Shown here piece after piece: positions 5,975-14,916 of a DNA stretch of 17,207 nucleotides. The notes beneath the pieces were generated by a model. That model was not told where the DNA came from and searched no databases. It was given only the letters and a program-made list of their open reading frames with translations. The translations under genes and the position numbers were made by a program. The stretch is from an uncultured Eubacteriales bacterium (GTDB lineage Bacteria > Bacillota > Clostridia > Oscillospirales > CAG-272), in NCBI GenBank assembly GCA_934462885.1, contig CAKSJC010000012.1, positions 1 to 17,207 of the forward strand, in the 5' to 3' direction. The stretch's first letter is position 1. Each line of letters opens with the position of its first letter.

Positions 5975-8900
5975 TCATTCTCCGTCGATAGTTGAAATCT
6001 CGGGGATTGTTTCCTCAAGCACATCGAGCACTATTCTCACTGTATCAAGCGAAGTAAATATCGTAACTCCGTTCTGCACCGCACAGCGTCTTATCGCTAC
6101 TCCGTCCTCATAGTGGATTCCCGAAAGAATCGCCCTTGTATTGATAATATAGCTTACGTATCCGGCGCGGATAGAATCAAGTATTTCTTCGCTTCCCTCA
6201 CTCAATTTACCGCGTACCCTCGTGCGGATACCGTGCTTCTTTAAGAAGTTTGCGGTACCGATTGTTGCTTCTATATTGAATCCGAGTCTGTAGAATCGCT
6301 TTACGAGCGGGAGCGCCTCTTCTTTGTCCTCGTCTGCGAGTGTTACTATCACGGTACCGTAATCCTTCATCTTTACGCCCGACGCCTGAAGCGCTTTATA
6401 AAGAGCGCGGTTTAATCTCTTATCGTAACCTATAGCCTCTCCTGTCGACTTCATCTCCGGAGAAAGATACGCATCGACTCCGGTAAGCTTTTCAAATGAG
6501 AATGCCGGCGCTTTTACATACTTGCGTTTTCTCTCCTCAAGTATCATCTCATGTATTCCCTGTTCTCTGAGGCTTAATCCGAGCATCGCCCGTGTAGCTA
6601 TACTTACAAGGTTGCAGCCTGTCGATTTTGAGAGGAACGGAACGCTTCTTGACGCACGCGGGTTAACCTCGATTACGTATACATCATCGTTTTTATCTAC
6701 GATAAATTGGATATTGAATAACCCGACGATTCCGATACCGAGTCCAAGCTTTGATGTATAATCCGCAACCGTGTCTTTAACTTTCTGTGAGATGGAGAAA
6801 GGAGGGTAGACGCTCGTACTGTCTCCCGAATGTACCCCTGTACGTTCAACGAGTTCCATTATTCCGGGAAGGAAAACTTCATGTCCGTCGCAGATCGCAT
6901 CAACTTCTATCTCTTTTCCGACGAGGTATTTGTCTATGAGTACGGGACGGTCTTCATCAATCTCAACCGCGTTTCTAAGATACTTCCTGAGCATAGACTC
7001 ATTTGCGACTATCTCCATGGCGCGTCCCCCGAGAACAAAGCTCGGGCGTACAAGAAGCGGATATCCGATACGTTCCGCGGCTTTTACGCCGCTTTCAATA
7101 TCGCATACGGCTTCTCCCTGCGGATTCGGGATACCCAAGGATTTTATCACCGCGTCAAAAGCGTCGCGGTTTTCGGCTTTCTCGATAGCGTCACAGTCGG
7201 TTCCGATTATGCGCGCTCCGCGCGCGGCAAGAGAAGCTGCAAGATTTACCGCTGTCTGACCTCCCAGAGTTACAATTATACCTTCCGGTTTTTCGAGGTT
7301 TACGACATTCATTACGTCCTCTGTCGTCAGCGGCTCAAAGTAAAGCTTATCTGCCGTCGTATAATCTGTTGAGACGGTTTCGGGGTTATTGTTTATTACT
7401 ATCGCTTCGTATCCCATTTCGCGTATGCTGCGGACAGCGTGTACGGTCGAATAGTCGAACTCAACTCCCTGCCCGATTCGTATCGGTCCGGAGCCTAAGA
7501 CAATTATCTTTTTCTTATCTGAAACAACCGACTCGTTTTCATCGGTATAGGTCGAATAGAAATACGGAACGTAGCTGTCGAACTCACTTGCGCAGGTATC
7601 GATCATCTTATATGCCGGGAATATATTCTCGCGGCGTCTAAGCTCATATACGCTGTCCTCTGACATATTCCAAAGCTCAGCTACATATGAATCAGAGAAG
7701 CCCATGCGCTTTGCTTCCCTAAGGTGCTCTACCATGCCGTGGTTTTCTTCCATTTCTTTTTCAAAGTTAACAATTTTTTTGATTTTGTCAAGGAAGAACA
7801 TATCAATCTGCGTGATATCGCATATGAGCGATGGGTCGACACCCATCCACATTAGCTGAGATATCGCGTAAATACGGTCGTCTGTTCCCTCTTTTATATA
7901 ATCGAGAAGCTCGTCAACCGTCATATGCTCAGAGTCGAACTTTTCCATATGAATATGGTTCTTTGTTCCGTCAAGTGAACGGATCGCTTTAAGGAAGCTT
8001 TCTTCGAAACTGCGTCCAACGCTCATTACTTCACCTGTCGCCTTCATTTGAGTAGACAAGGTATTTATAACTGTCGGGAATTTATCGAACGGAAAACGCG
8101 GCATTTTCGTTACAACGTAATCAAGCGCCGGTTCAAAGCAAGCCGGAGTATTCGCAAGTTCAATTTCATGTAAGTTCAGTCCAACCGCAATCTTTGCGGA
8201 AACGCGCGCTATCGGGTATCCGCTCGCTTTTGAAGCAAGCGCCGACGAACGAGATACTCTTGGGTTAACTTCAATAACATAATATCTGAAGGAATGCGGA
8301 TCCAGCGCAAATTGAACGTTGCAGCCGCCCTTGACGCCGAGGGCTCTTATAATTTTAAGAGCGCTGTCTCTGAGCATATGATACTCTTTATTTGTCAGAG
8401 TCTGGCTCGGAGCTACAACTATCGAGTCTCCGGTATGGATACCGACGGGATCGAGATTTTCCATATTACAGACTGTAATAGCCGTATCGTTTGCGTCTCG
8501 AATGACTTCATATTCGATCTCTTTATATCCCTTTATGCTCTTCTCAACAAGCACCTGATGAACAGGAGAAAGAGCAAGAGCATTCTTCATCATTTCTTTC
8601 ATCTCTTCGGGATTATAAGCAAAGCCTCCGCCTGTTCCTCCCAAAGTAAAAGCCGGACGAAGAATAACGGGATATCCTATTTTTTCCGCCGCCTCAAGCG
8701 CTTCGTCTATGCTATAAGTTATCTGCGAAGGAACAACAGGCTCTCCTATTCTCTCGCAAAGCTCTTTGAACAGTTCTCTGTCCTCCGCGCACTCTATACT
8801 TTTTGCGTCCGTTCCGAGAAGCTCAATCTCACACTCATCTAGAACTCCTTTTTTGGAAAGCTGCATTGCAAGGTTAAGTCCTGTCTGCCCTCCGATTCCC

Positions 8901-9163
8901 GGCACAATGGCGTCAGGTCTCTCAAAACGGCATATGCGCGCCAAGTATTCGAGAGTCAATGGTTCCATATAAACTTTATCGGCAACGGAAGTATCTGTCA
9001 TGATAGTTGCGGGGTTTGAGTTTGCAAGAATAACCTCGTATCCCTCTTCTCTGAGTGCGAGACATGCCTGTGTACCTGCATAGTCAAATTCGGCAGCCTG
9101 TCCGATGACAATAGGTCCGGATCCGATTACCAGTACTTTTTTTATATCAGTTCTCTTAGGCAT
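5975..9163 (-). CDS. carB: Carbamoyl-phosphate synthase large subunit
   Basis: A 1062-residue protein, full length for the family. It makes carbamoyl phosphate from bicarbonate, two ATP and ammonia supplied by CarA, feeding pyrimidine and arginine synthesis. The internal duplication is plain: VLVIGSGPIVIGQAAEFDYA near residue 10 and IIVLGSGPIRIGQGVEFDYS near 553 start the two ATP-grasp halves, which carry out the carboxy-phosphate and carbamate phosphorylations. Metal/ATP residues are visible in FALDPHSFRYYVIEVNPRVS (about 285-304) and again in VDKNDDVYVIEVNPRAS. From about residue 936 (GTVIVTLADEDKEEAL) comes the MGS-like allosteric domain. ATG 9163 lies inside the end of carA (8-nt overlap) with AAGGAGG about 9 nt upstream, giving coupled, near-equimolar translation. 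It is last in the nucleotide operon. Confidence 0.98.
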   Translation of the reverse strand: MPKRTDIKKVLVIGSGPIVIGQAAEFDYAGTQACLALREEGYEVILANSNPATIMTDTSVADKVYMEPLTLEYLARICRFERPDAIVPGIGGQTGLNLAMQLSKKGVLDECEIELLGTDAKSIECAEDRELFKELCERIGEPVVPSQITYSIDEALEAAEKIGYPVILRPAFTLGGTGGGFAYNPEEMKEMMKNALALSPVHQVLVEKSIKGYKEIEYEVIRDANDTAITVCNMENLDPVGIHTGDSIVVAPSQTLTNKEYHMLRDSALKIIRALGVKGGCNVQFALDPHSFRYYVIEVNPRVSRSSALASKASGYPIARVSAKIAVGLNLHEIELANTPACFEPALDYVVTKMPRFPFDKFPTVINTLSTQMKATGEVMSVGRSFEESFLKAIRSLDGTKNHIHMEKFDSEHMTVDELLDYIKEGTDDRIYAISQLMWMGVDPSLICDITQIDMFFLDKIKKIVNFEKEMEENHGMVEHLREAKRMGFSDSYVAELWNMSEDSVYELRRRENIFPAYKMIDTCASEFDSYVPYFYSTYTDENESVVSDKKKIIVLGSGPIRIGQGVEFDYSTVHAVRSIREMGYEAIVINNNPETVSTDYTTADKLYFEPLTTEDVMNVVNLEKPEGIIVTLGGQTAVNLAASLAARGARIIGTDCDAIEKAENRDAFDAVIKSLGIPNPQGEAVCDIESGVKAAERIGYPLLVRPSFVLGGRAMEIVANESMLRKYLRNAVEIDEDRPVLIDKYLVGKEIEVDAICDGHEVFLPGIMELVERTGVHSGDSTSVYPPFSISQKVKDTVADYTSKLGLGIGIVGLFNIQFIVDKNDDVYVIEVNPRASRSVPFLSKSTGCNLVSIATRAMLGLSLREQGIHEMILEERKRKYVKAPAFSFEKLTGVDAYLSPEMKSTGEAIGYDKRLNRALYKALQASGVKMKDYGTVIVTLADEDKEEALPLVKRFYRLGFNIEATIGTANFLKKHGIRTRVRGKLSEGSEEILDSIRAGYVSYIINTRAILSGIHYEDGVAIRRCAVQNGVTIFTSLDTVRIVLDVLEETIPEISTIDGE

Positions 9164-10250
9164 TTCCGCACCCCTCCTTCATGTATTTCACAAATTCTTC
9201 AAATAAATAGCTGCTGTCCTGTGGTCCGGGGGAGCTTTCCGGGTGATATTGAACGCTGAAAATACGATCGCGTTCGCACTTTATTCCTTCGACTGTACTG
9301 TCAAGAAGATTTACATGGGTCAAAGCTAAGTCTGTGCCGACAAGAGTTTCCTCCTTAACCGCGTAGCTGTGATTTTGCGATGTAATTTCTACGCGTCCTG
9401 TCGTAAGATTCATAACAGGATGGTTTCCGCCGCGGTGTCCGAATTTCAGTTTATACGTTTTTGCGCCATAGGCAAGGGAGATTATCTGATGCCCAAGACA
9501 GATGCCGAAAATCGGATGTTTTCCTCTGAGTTGCTTAACCGTATTTATAACTTCAACCACATCCTCCGGATCGCCGGGGCCGTTTGAAAGGAACACACCG
9601 TCCGGCTTCATAAACTCGATCTCTTCGGCAGTCGTATTATACGGTACCACTGTGACGTTACACCCGAATCTGTTTAGGCTGCGGACTATACCGAGCTTTA
9701 TTCCGCAATCTATAGCGACGACATTGAATCTCGGATTTGAAGTACGCGAATACCAACGTTTTTTGCAGCTTACTCTTGATACCGCGTCGTGCGGAACCGG
9801 AGTATCTTTTATTATGCTGACCGCCTTTTCGCGCGGAGTATCGCACGAGGTAATAAGCACTCGCCTTGAGCCGAAATCGCGTATGCTTCTGGTAAGTTTT
9901 CTTGTATCTATACCGGATATCCCGGGAATACCGTTTTCTTCAAGAAGTTCGGAAAGAGTTTTTGTATATCTGAAATTAGACGGCATATCGTTATAATCAT
10001 ACACGATAATCCCGCCTATGCTTGGGTTTTTACATTCAAAGTCGTCGTCTGTTATACCGTAATTTCCGATAAGCGGGTATGTCATTACTACCATTTGATC
10101 GGTATATGACGGATCAGACACTATCTCTTGATATCCGACCATCGATGTATTGAATACGATCTCGCATACCCTATCGATATTACTTCCGAAGCCGTATCCG
10201 TAATACTCACTTCCGTCTTCCAAAACTATTTTGCGATCTTTTGTTTCCAT
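9156..10250 (-). CDS. carA: Carbamoyl-phosphate synthase small subunit (glutaminase)
   Basis: A 364-residue class I glutamine amidotransferase that frees ammonia from glutamine and passes it to CarB. The N-terminal CarA-specific domain begins METKDRKIVLEDGSEYYGYG. The C-terminal GATase holds the triad: Cys251 in GICLGHQ, His336 and Glu338 in VQYHPESSPG. Start chosen at ATG 10250 because the family N-terminus starts there and AAGGAG lies about 12 nt upstream. The frame stays open back to a TTG at 10334 (28 extra residues), but that stretch has no homology I recognise and the GGAGG before it is only 1-4 nt from the TTGs. It overlaps carB by 8 nt. Unlike the other gene junctions it is separated from guaA by 389 nt, so it may also have its own promoter; I found no convincing one. 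Confidence 0.96.
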   Translation of the reverse strand: METKDRKIVLEDGSEYYGYGFGSNIDRVCEIVFNTSMVGYQEIVSDPSYTDQMVVMTYPLIGNYGITDDDFECKNPSIGGIIVYDYNDMPSNFRYTKTLSELLEENGIPGISGIDTRKLTRSIRDFGSRRVLITSCDTPREKAVSIIKDTPVPHDAVSRVSCKKRWYSRTSNPRFNVVAIDCGIKLGIVRSLNRFGCNVTVVPYNTTAEEIEFMKPDGVFLSNGPGDPEDVVEVINTVKQLRGKHPIFGICLGHQIISLAYGAKTYKLKFGHRGGNHPVMNLTTGRVEITSQNHSYAVKEETLVGTDLALTHVNLLDSTVEGIKCERDRIFSVQYHPESSPGPQDSSYLFEEFVKYMKEGCGNA

Positions 10251-10440
10251 TTTCCGTATAAACTCCTTAAATCTCTGCCGATCGGTGTTCACTTCCTTAT
10301 TTCGGATGTCATCGTCTGTCAAGTTATACAACAAACCTCCGGAAGATCTTTACCGCCTCAATCCTCCGGAGCGGAATATTGTTTTATGTCCTTATTTTTA
10401 TAAAGATATGTCACACATGGTAATGGTATTATATATTCCA
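10251..10440 (-). other. carA leader region, no gene seen
   Basis: These 190 nt upstream of carA hold no credible gene. TATAAT occurs on the minus strand near 10427-10432, but no -35 hexamer lies at 16-18 nt. A TTGACA near 10316-10321 has only TAAGGA at the right distance. The octamer TCCGGAGG occurs twice on the minus strand (10336-10343 and 10363-10370), giving two ribosome-site-like motifs that do not precede useful start codons. A weak or regulated carAB promoter may be here but cannot be placed. Confidence 0.4.
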
Positions 10441-10638
10441 ATGAGTGCCAACACCTTAATAACCTAAGTTGATGTTCCGAGATTCGCTTGTTTTTAACTC
10501 CCACGGAACGCAAGTCATGGGACAAACACGATGTTCTTTCTGAATAGCCAAGCTTCGCCTCGGAGGTTGCGCGTGAGCGGCAACCTCGAGAGTGGGGCGG
10601 TTTATCCTACTTGTAAACTACACATTATCCCCACTCAT
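10441..10638 (-). ncRNA. Candidate structured RNA or small mobile-element relic between guaA and carA
   Basis: On the minus strand four stem-loops follow in a row. (A) GAGTGGGG (10636-10629) pairs with CCCCACTC (10597-10590), with an inner GTTTA/TAAAC stem. (B) GAGGTTGC/GCAACCTC (10587-10563), an 8-bp perfect stem. (C) CCGAG/CTTGG near 10564-10549, partly competing with B. (D) TCCCATG/CGTGGGA (10522-10499), whose T-G pair is a G-U wobble only when the minus strand is transcribed. ATGAGTG at 10638-10632 is matched by inverted CACTCAT at 10447-10441, giving ends about 198 nt apart. No open frame looks like a protein. It could be the end of an IS200/IS605-type or HEARO/omega-RNA-like element, a small non-autonomous element, or a cis leader for carA. 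Class unproven. Confidence 0.45.
10562..10586 (-). repeat. 25-nt hairpin repeat, copy 2
   Basis: The same motif as 1715-1739 in opposite genomic orientation, with 22 of 25 positions identical. Here the stem is longer (CAACCTC arm on the other side, 10580-10587 with 10563-10570) and the bulged base is on the opposite strand of the stem. Folding is kept despite the substitutions, which hints at selection on structure, though two copies are too few to prove covariation. Confidence 0.6.
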
Positions 10639-10639
10639 G

Positions 10640-12166
10640 TCAGCACCACTCAATAGTTGCCGGCGGTTTTCCCGTAATGTCGTATACTACCCTGCCTGCG
10701 CCTTTCACTTCGTTCACGATGCGGGACGATATGAGTCCCAACACTTTATGCGATATCGGCGCGTATTCGCAGGTCATAAAATCCGATGTTCTTACTGCGC
10801 GGAGGGCGATCGTATAATCGTACGTGCGGAAATCTCCAACTACTCCGACCGAACGCGTGTCCGTCAGAACAGCGAAATACTGATCCGCTTTAATGCGTCT
10901 GCGGTCAAGCTCTTCTCTAAAAATAGCGTCCGCCTCACGAAGTATCTCAAGCTTTTCTTCCGTAATCTCACCGATAACTCTTACGCCGAGTCCGGGTCCC
11001 GGGAACGGCTGACGTTCAACGAACTTCCGAGGCAGCCCGAGCTGTCTGCCGAGAGCTCTGACTTCGTCCTTGAATAAACTGCGAAGAGGCTCTACCACGC
11101 CATCGAACTTCATATCTTTTGGAAGTCCGCCGACATTGTGATGACTCTTTATTGTCGCCGCCTTGCTTCCGCCCGACTCGATAACGTCAGGATAAATCGT
11201 TCCCTGAGCAAGGAATTTAACGTTCGGAAGCTTATTTGATTCTTCTTCAAATACTTTAACAAACTCTGCGCCGATAATCTTTCTCTTGGCTTCCGGATCG
11301 GTAACTCCGTCAAGCGCTTTGAGGAAACGTGCTCCGGCGTTTACACGTATAAAGTGTAAATCACGGTTTTTAAACGCCGCTTCCACTTCATCTCCCTCGT
11401 TTTTGCGCATCAATCCGTGATCCACGAAAATACAGTGTACCTGGCCCGGAACGGCTTTGGAAAGAAGCGCGGCACAAACAGATGAGTCGACTCCTCCGGA
11501 AAGTCCGAGAAGAACATGCGCGTTTCCGACTTGCTCCTTTATTTTTTTGATAAGCTCGCCTTCAAGATCCTTTAAGTTGTAATCGCCGTTTGCTTTGCAT
11601 ATGCCGTAAAGAAAATTACGTATCATCGCGGTTCCGTTAGGTGTGCTTTCGACCTCAGGGTGGAACTGTACGGCGTAGAGCTTTCTTTTATGATTTTCTA
11701 TCGCGGCGTTTTTGCAGCTTGCAGTAGATGCGACCGAAACAAATCCGTCCGGAAGAGCCGTTATCTGATCGGTGTGGCTCATAAGTCCGATCTGATCTTT
11801 ATCAAGTCCCGAAAAAAGCGGGGAGGATGTGTCGACGGTCATCTTAGTTTTTCCGTACTCGCTTGATTCACACGGTGATACCGTTCCTCCCGTCGACCAT
11901 GCGAGAAGCTGCGCTCCGTAACATATTCCGAGCACGGGAATCCCCATTGAGAAAATTTCTTTGCTGCAGTGTGGAGAATCACTCTTATAAACGCTGTTCG
12001 GACCTCCCGTAAAGATTATTCCTATCGGGGCTATCCTTTTTATTTCATCTATCGTTATGTTTCCCGATTTCACGACCGAGTAGACGCTGCACTCGCGAAC
12101 TCGGCGAGCGATAAGCTCCTTATATTGTCCTCCGAAATCAAGGATCAAAACAGTCTGTGACGCCAT
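10640..12166 (-). CDS. guaA: GMP synthase (glutamine-hydrolysing)
   Basis: A 508-residue enzyme turning XMP, ATP and glutamine into GMP. The N-terminal class I GATase has Cys82 in GICYGAQ with His169 and Glu171 in QFHPEVEST. The ATP pyrophosphatase domain carries the PP-loop SGGVDSS at 223-229. The C-terminal dimerisation domain ends KPPATIEWC. Nearly all GuaA proteins end in TIEWE; here the last codon is TGC then TGA, and the change coincides with the edge of the structured intergenic element, whose TGAGTGG motif repeats the guaA sequence 15 nt away. The altered residue is terminal and the enzyme should be active. GGAGG lies 5 nt before ATG 12166, and the purA stop is 13 nt upstream, so it is cotranscribed. 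Confidence 0.98.
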   Translation of the reverse strand: MASQTVLILDFGGQYKELIARRVRECSVYSVVKSGNITIDEIKRIAPIGIIFTGGPNSVYKSDSPHCSKEIFSMGIPVLGICYGAQLLAWSTGGTVSPCESSEYGKTKMTVDTSSPLFSGLDKDQIGLMSHTDQITALPDGFVSVASTASCKNAAIENHKRKLYAVQFHPEVESTPNGTAMIRNFLYGICKANGDYNLKDLEGELIKKIKEQVGNAHVLLGLSGGVDSSVCAALLSKAVPGQVHCIFVDHGLMRKNEGDEVEAAFKNRDLHFIRVNAGARFLKALDGVTDPEAKRKIIGAEFVKVFEEESNKLPNVKFLAQGTIYPDVIESGGSKAATIKSHHNVGGLPKDMKFDGVVEPLRSLFKDEVRALGRQLGLPRKFVERQPFPGPGLGVRVIGEITEEKLEILREADAIFREELDRRRIKADQYFAVLTDTRSVGVVGDFRTYDYTIALRAVRTSDFMTCEYAPISHKVLGLISSRIVNEVKGAGRVVYDITGKPPATIEWC

Positions 12167-12179
12167 TTTAACCTCCGCA

Positions 12180-13448
12180 TCAGTCTATCTTAATATATTC
12201 GTCTCGTCCTGCTCCTACCGAAACATACTTGATAGGACATTCCACTGCTTTTTCAATATAGCTTATATAATCCTTTGCAGCCTGCGGAAGCTCTTCGTAT
12301 TTTCTGCACTTTGATACATCTCCGAAGCCTTCCATATATTCTACAACGGGTTTTGCACGGTTAAGTCTGTCTCCTGTCGGGAAAACTGTCGTTTTTTCTC
12401 CGTCTATCTCATATGCGGTGCATACGGGAATCTTATCAAGATAAGAGAGAACGTCAAGCTTTGTAAGCGCTATACAGTCAGCTCCCTGCACTCTTACGCC
12501 GTAGCGTGACGCCGGAACATCAAACGGTCCGACTCGGCGCGGTCTTCCTGTTGCAGCGCCGTATTCTCCGCCTGCGGCGCGGAGTTTTTCAGCTTCTTCT
12601 CCGAACATTTCAGCTGTAAACGGTCCTTCTCCAACGCAAGTAGAATAAGCCTTCATAATACCGATAGCATTGTCAAGACGAACCCCGGGAATACCGGCGC
12701 CGATAGGTCCGAACGCCGCAAGAGTCTGTGATGAGGAAGTATACGGATAAATACCGAAATCAATATCGCGGAGAGCTCCAAGCTGCGCTTCAAACATGAT
12801 CTTCTTTCCTTCGTTTACGGCCTTTGAAAGGTACTCCGAAACGTCTGTGACAAACGGAGCCACAATTTTCCCGTAAGTTTCGAGCCACTTCATAATATCA
12901 GCGGAGTCAACAGGAGGATGACCGTATCCCGTAACCGTAATGTTTTTCCACTCTACGATATCGCGTACCTTTTCGGCAAGAGTGTCAAAGTGGAGAATAT
13001 CTGCCATGCGGATTCCTTTTTTCATATACTTATCCGCGTAAACCGGAGCAATGCCTCGTCTTGTAGAACCGAATTTTTTATCGGCAAGGCGCTCTTCTTC
13101 CATGATATCCTGCATTTTGTGGTAGGGGAGGCAGATTATCGCTTTGTCGCTTATTTTCAGATTATCCGGAGTTATTTTTATTCCCTTGTCCGTAAGGGAA
13201 CGTATTTCTCCAACGAGATGTTCAAGATCAATGACCATTCCATTACCCATAACGTTGACGGTAGTTTCGCGGAGTATGCCCGACGGAAGCAGATTAAGGA
13301 TAAACTTACCCTTATCGTTTATAACGGTATGTCCCGCATTATTTCCGCCCTGGTAACGGCAGATGATATCATAATCTGAGGAAAGGAGGTCAACCATGCG
13401 TCCTTTTCCTTCATCGCCCCAGTTTATTCCTACTATTGCTGTAAGCAT
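12180..13448 (-). CDS. purA: Adenylosuccinate synthetase
   Basis: A 422-residue GTP-dependent enzyme joining IMP and aspartate to adenylosuccinate, the first step of the AMP branch. The N-terminus carries the phosphate loop GINWGDEGKGRMVDLL with the catalytic Asp12. QGGNNAGHTV supplies the catalytic His40. IMP-binding and GTP-binding stretches follow (RRGIAPVYADK, GRPRRVGPFDVPASRYGV, TKLDVLSYLDKIPVC). Length fits the bacterial family (about 420-430). GAAGG is about 7 nt upstream of ATG 13448. It follows purB, whose product acts next in the same branch, and precedes guaA, the rival GMP branch. Confidence 0.98.
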   Translation of the reverse strand: MLTAIVGINWGDEGKGRMVDLLSSDYDIICRYQGGNNAGHTVINDKGKFILNLLPSGILRETTVNVMGNGMVIDLEHLVGEIRSLTDKGIKITPDNLKISDKAIICLPYHKMQDIMEEERLADKKFGSTRRGIAPVYADKYMKKGIRMADILHFDTLAEKVRDIVEWKNITVTGYGHPPVDSADIMKWLETYGKIVAPFVTDVSEYLSKAVNEGKKIMFEAQLGALRDIDFGIYPYTSSSQTLAAFGPIGAGIPGVRLDNAIGIMKAYSTCVGEGPFTAEMFGEEAEKLRAAGGEYGAATGRPRRVGPFDVPASRYGVRVQGADCIALTKLDVLSYLDKIPVCTAYEIDGEKTTVFPTGDRLNRAKPVVEYMEGFGDVSKCRKYEELPQAAKDYISYIEKAVECPIKYVSVGAGRDEYIKID

Positions 13449-13471
13449 TTTTTTACCTTCTTTCTTTTATC

Positions 13472-14905
13472 TTATACGTTTATGGAAGTATTGACAGCCG
13501 CGTCAAGATCTTTTTCATTTTCTGAAAGAACCGCCCGTACTTCTTTCAGGTATTCCTCCGTCTGCTCAGTTGCTCTTCCGGTGAAGCTGCTATTCTTTAT
13601 AATAGTGTCAATGTCGGCTCTTGTCAAGCCGAATAGCTTATCATCGGCTATCCTGTCAAGAAGATCGTTGTCTATACCATCCTGTTTTATAGCTTTACCG
13701 GCATCAACCGAATGACGGCGAATTGCCTCATGAAGAGCCTGGCGGTCTCCTCCCATCTTCACGCAATGCATAAGTATGTTTTCGGTCGCCATAAACGGAA
13801 GTTCTTCCATAAGGTGTTTTTCGACAACTTTCGGATAAACGGTAACACCGCTTATGATATTTATATAAAGTGTAAGAATTCCGTCAACCGCAAGGAATGC
13901 TTCCGGTATACTGATCCGTCTGTTTGCGGAATCGTCGAGAGTTCTCTCTAACCACTGTGTTCCCGCAGTCATTGCGGGATTGAGCGTATCCGCGATAACA
14001 AAGCGTGCAAGAGATGATATTCGTTCACTTCTCATCGGGTTTCTCTTATACGCCATAGCCGAAGAGCCGACCTGTCCGGCTTCAAACGGCTCGTCAAATT
14101 CCTTCAGGTGTGAGAGGAGACGTATGTCGCCGGAAAATTTTTGTGCGCTCTGTGCGATTCCCGAAAGAACAGAAAGCGTGAAATAATCCACTTTTCTTGT
14201 ATACGTCTGCCCGCTGACGGCATATGAATCTGCAAAGCCAAGTTTCTCCGCGATTTTTTTCTCAAGAGCCTTAACTTTTTCGTGATCTCCTCCGAAAAGC
14301 TCAAGAAAACTTGCTCCGGTTCCCGTAGTTCCGCGACATCCGAGAAGTTTAAGGTTTGACAGGACAAAATCAAGGTGCGAGAGATCCATCATCAGATCCT
14401 GCATCCAAAGAGTAGCGCGCTTTCCCACGGTAGTAGGCTGTGCCGCCTGGAAATGCGTATACGCAAGTGTCGGCAGAGATTTATATTTTTCGGCAAAATC
14501 CACAAGAGACGCTATCGCGCGAAGAAGAAGCTTTCGGATTAAAAGAAGCGCTTCACGCTGGATAATGATATCGGTATTATCTCCGACATAGCAGCTCGTA
14601 GCTCCGAGGTGGATTATCGGCTTCGCTTTCGGACAAACCATACCGTATGCGTAAATATGCGCCATTACGTCATGGCGGACTTCTTTTTCGCGTCGGCTCA
14701 CGACATCGTAGTCGATGTCGTTTATATGAGCTTTCATTTCCGATATCTGCTCGTCTGTTATGTCAAGTCCAAGTTCTTTTTCGCATTCAGCAAGCACAAT
14801 CCAAAGGCGTCTCCATGTCGAGAATTTGCGGTCGTCCGAGAAAAGCTCCTGCATATCACGTCCGGCATATCGTTTGCATAAGGGATTTTCGTAAACGTCG
14901 TGCAT
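13472..14905 (-). CDS. purB: Adenylosuccinate lyase
   Basis: A 477-residue member of the fumarase/aspartase superfamily. It cleaves fumarate from both SAICAR and adenylosuccinate, so it serves IMP synthesis after PurC and AMP synthesis after PurA, the two genes on either side of it. Seen: general acid/base region with His151 in THFQAAQPTT, and the flexible signature loop GSSAMAYKRNP at 280-290 with the catalytic Ser. LGATSCYVGDN (about 100-110) is the substrate-binding segment. The length and N-terminus match the longer ADSL type found in Clostridia and animals rather than the 430-residue Bacillus type. AAGGAG lies 7 nt before ATG 14905. The purC stop is 11 nt upstream. Confidence 0.97.
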   Translation of the reverse strand: MHDVYENPLCKRYAGRDMQELFSDDRKFSTWRRLWIVLAECEKELGLDITDEQISEMKAHINDIDYDVVSRREKEVRHDVMAHIYAYGMVCPKAKPIIHLGATSCYVGDNTDIIIQREALLLIRKLLLRAIASLVDFAEKYKSLPTLAYTHFQAAQPTTVGKRATLWMQDLMMDLSHLDFVLSNLKLLGCRGTTGTGASFLELFGGDHEKVKALEKKIAEKLGFADSYAVSGQTYTRKVDYFTLSVLSGIAQSAQKFSGDIRLLSHLKEFDEPFEAGQVGSSAMAYKRNPMRSERISSLARFVIADTLNPAMTAGTQWLERTLDDSANRRISIPEAFLAVDGILTLYINIISGVTVYPKVVEKHLMEELPFMATENILMHCVKMGGDRQALHEAIRRHSVDAGKAIKQDGIDNDLLDRIADDKLFGLTRADIDTIIKNSSFTGRATEQTEEYLKEVRAVLSENEKDLDAAVNTSINV

Positions 14906-14916
14906 TATATTTCTCC

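Noticed and set aside
6830..7372. Long plus-strand open frame of 180 codons opposite carB
   Set aside because: It is the antisense shadow of the ATP-grasp region of carB, with no ribosome site and no family resemblance.
10441..10452. GAGTGCCAA resembling half of the CIRCE heat-shock operator
   Set aside because: The matching inverted half at 9-nt spacing is absent and no chaperone gene is near.
10427..10455. Promoter for carAB using TATAAT near 10427
   Set aside because: The only -35-like hexamer, TTGGCA, is 12 nt away, too close; hexamers at 16-18 nt do not match.
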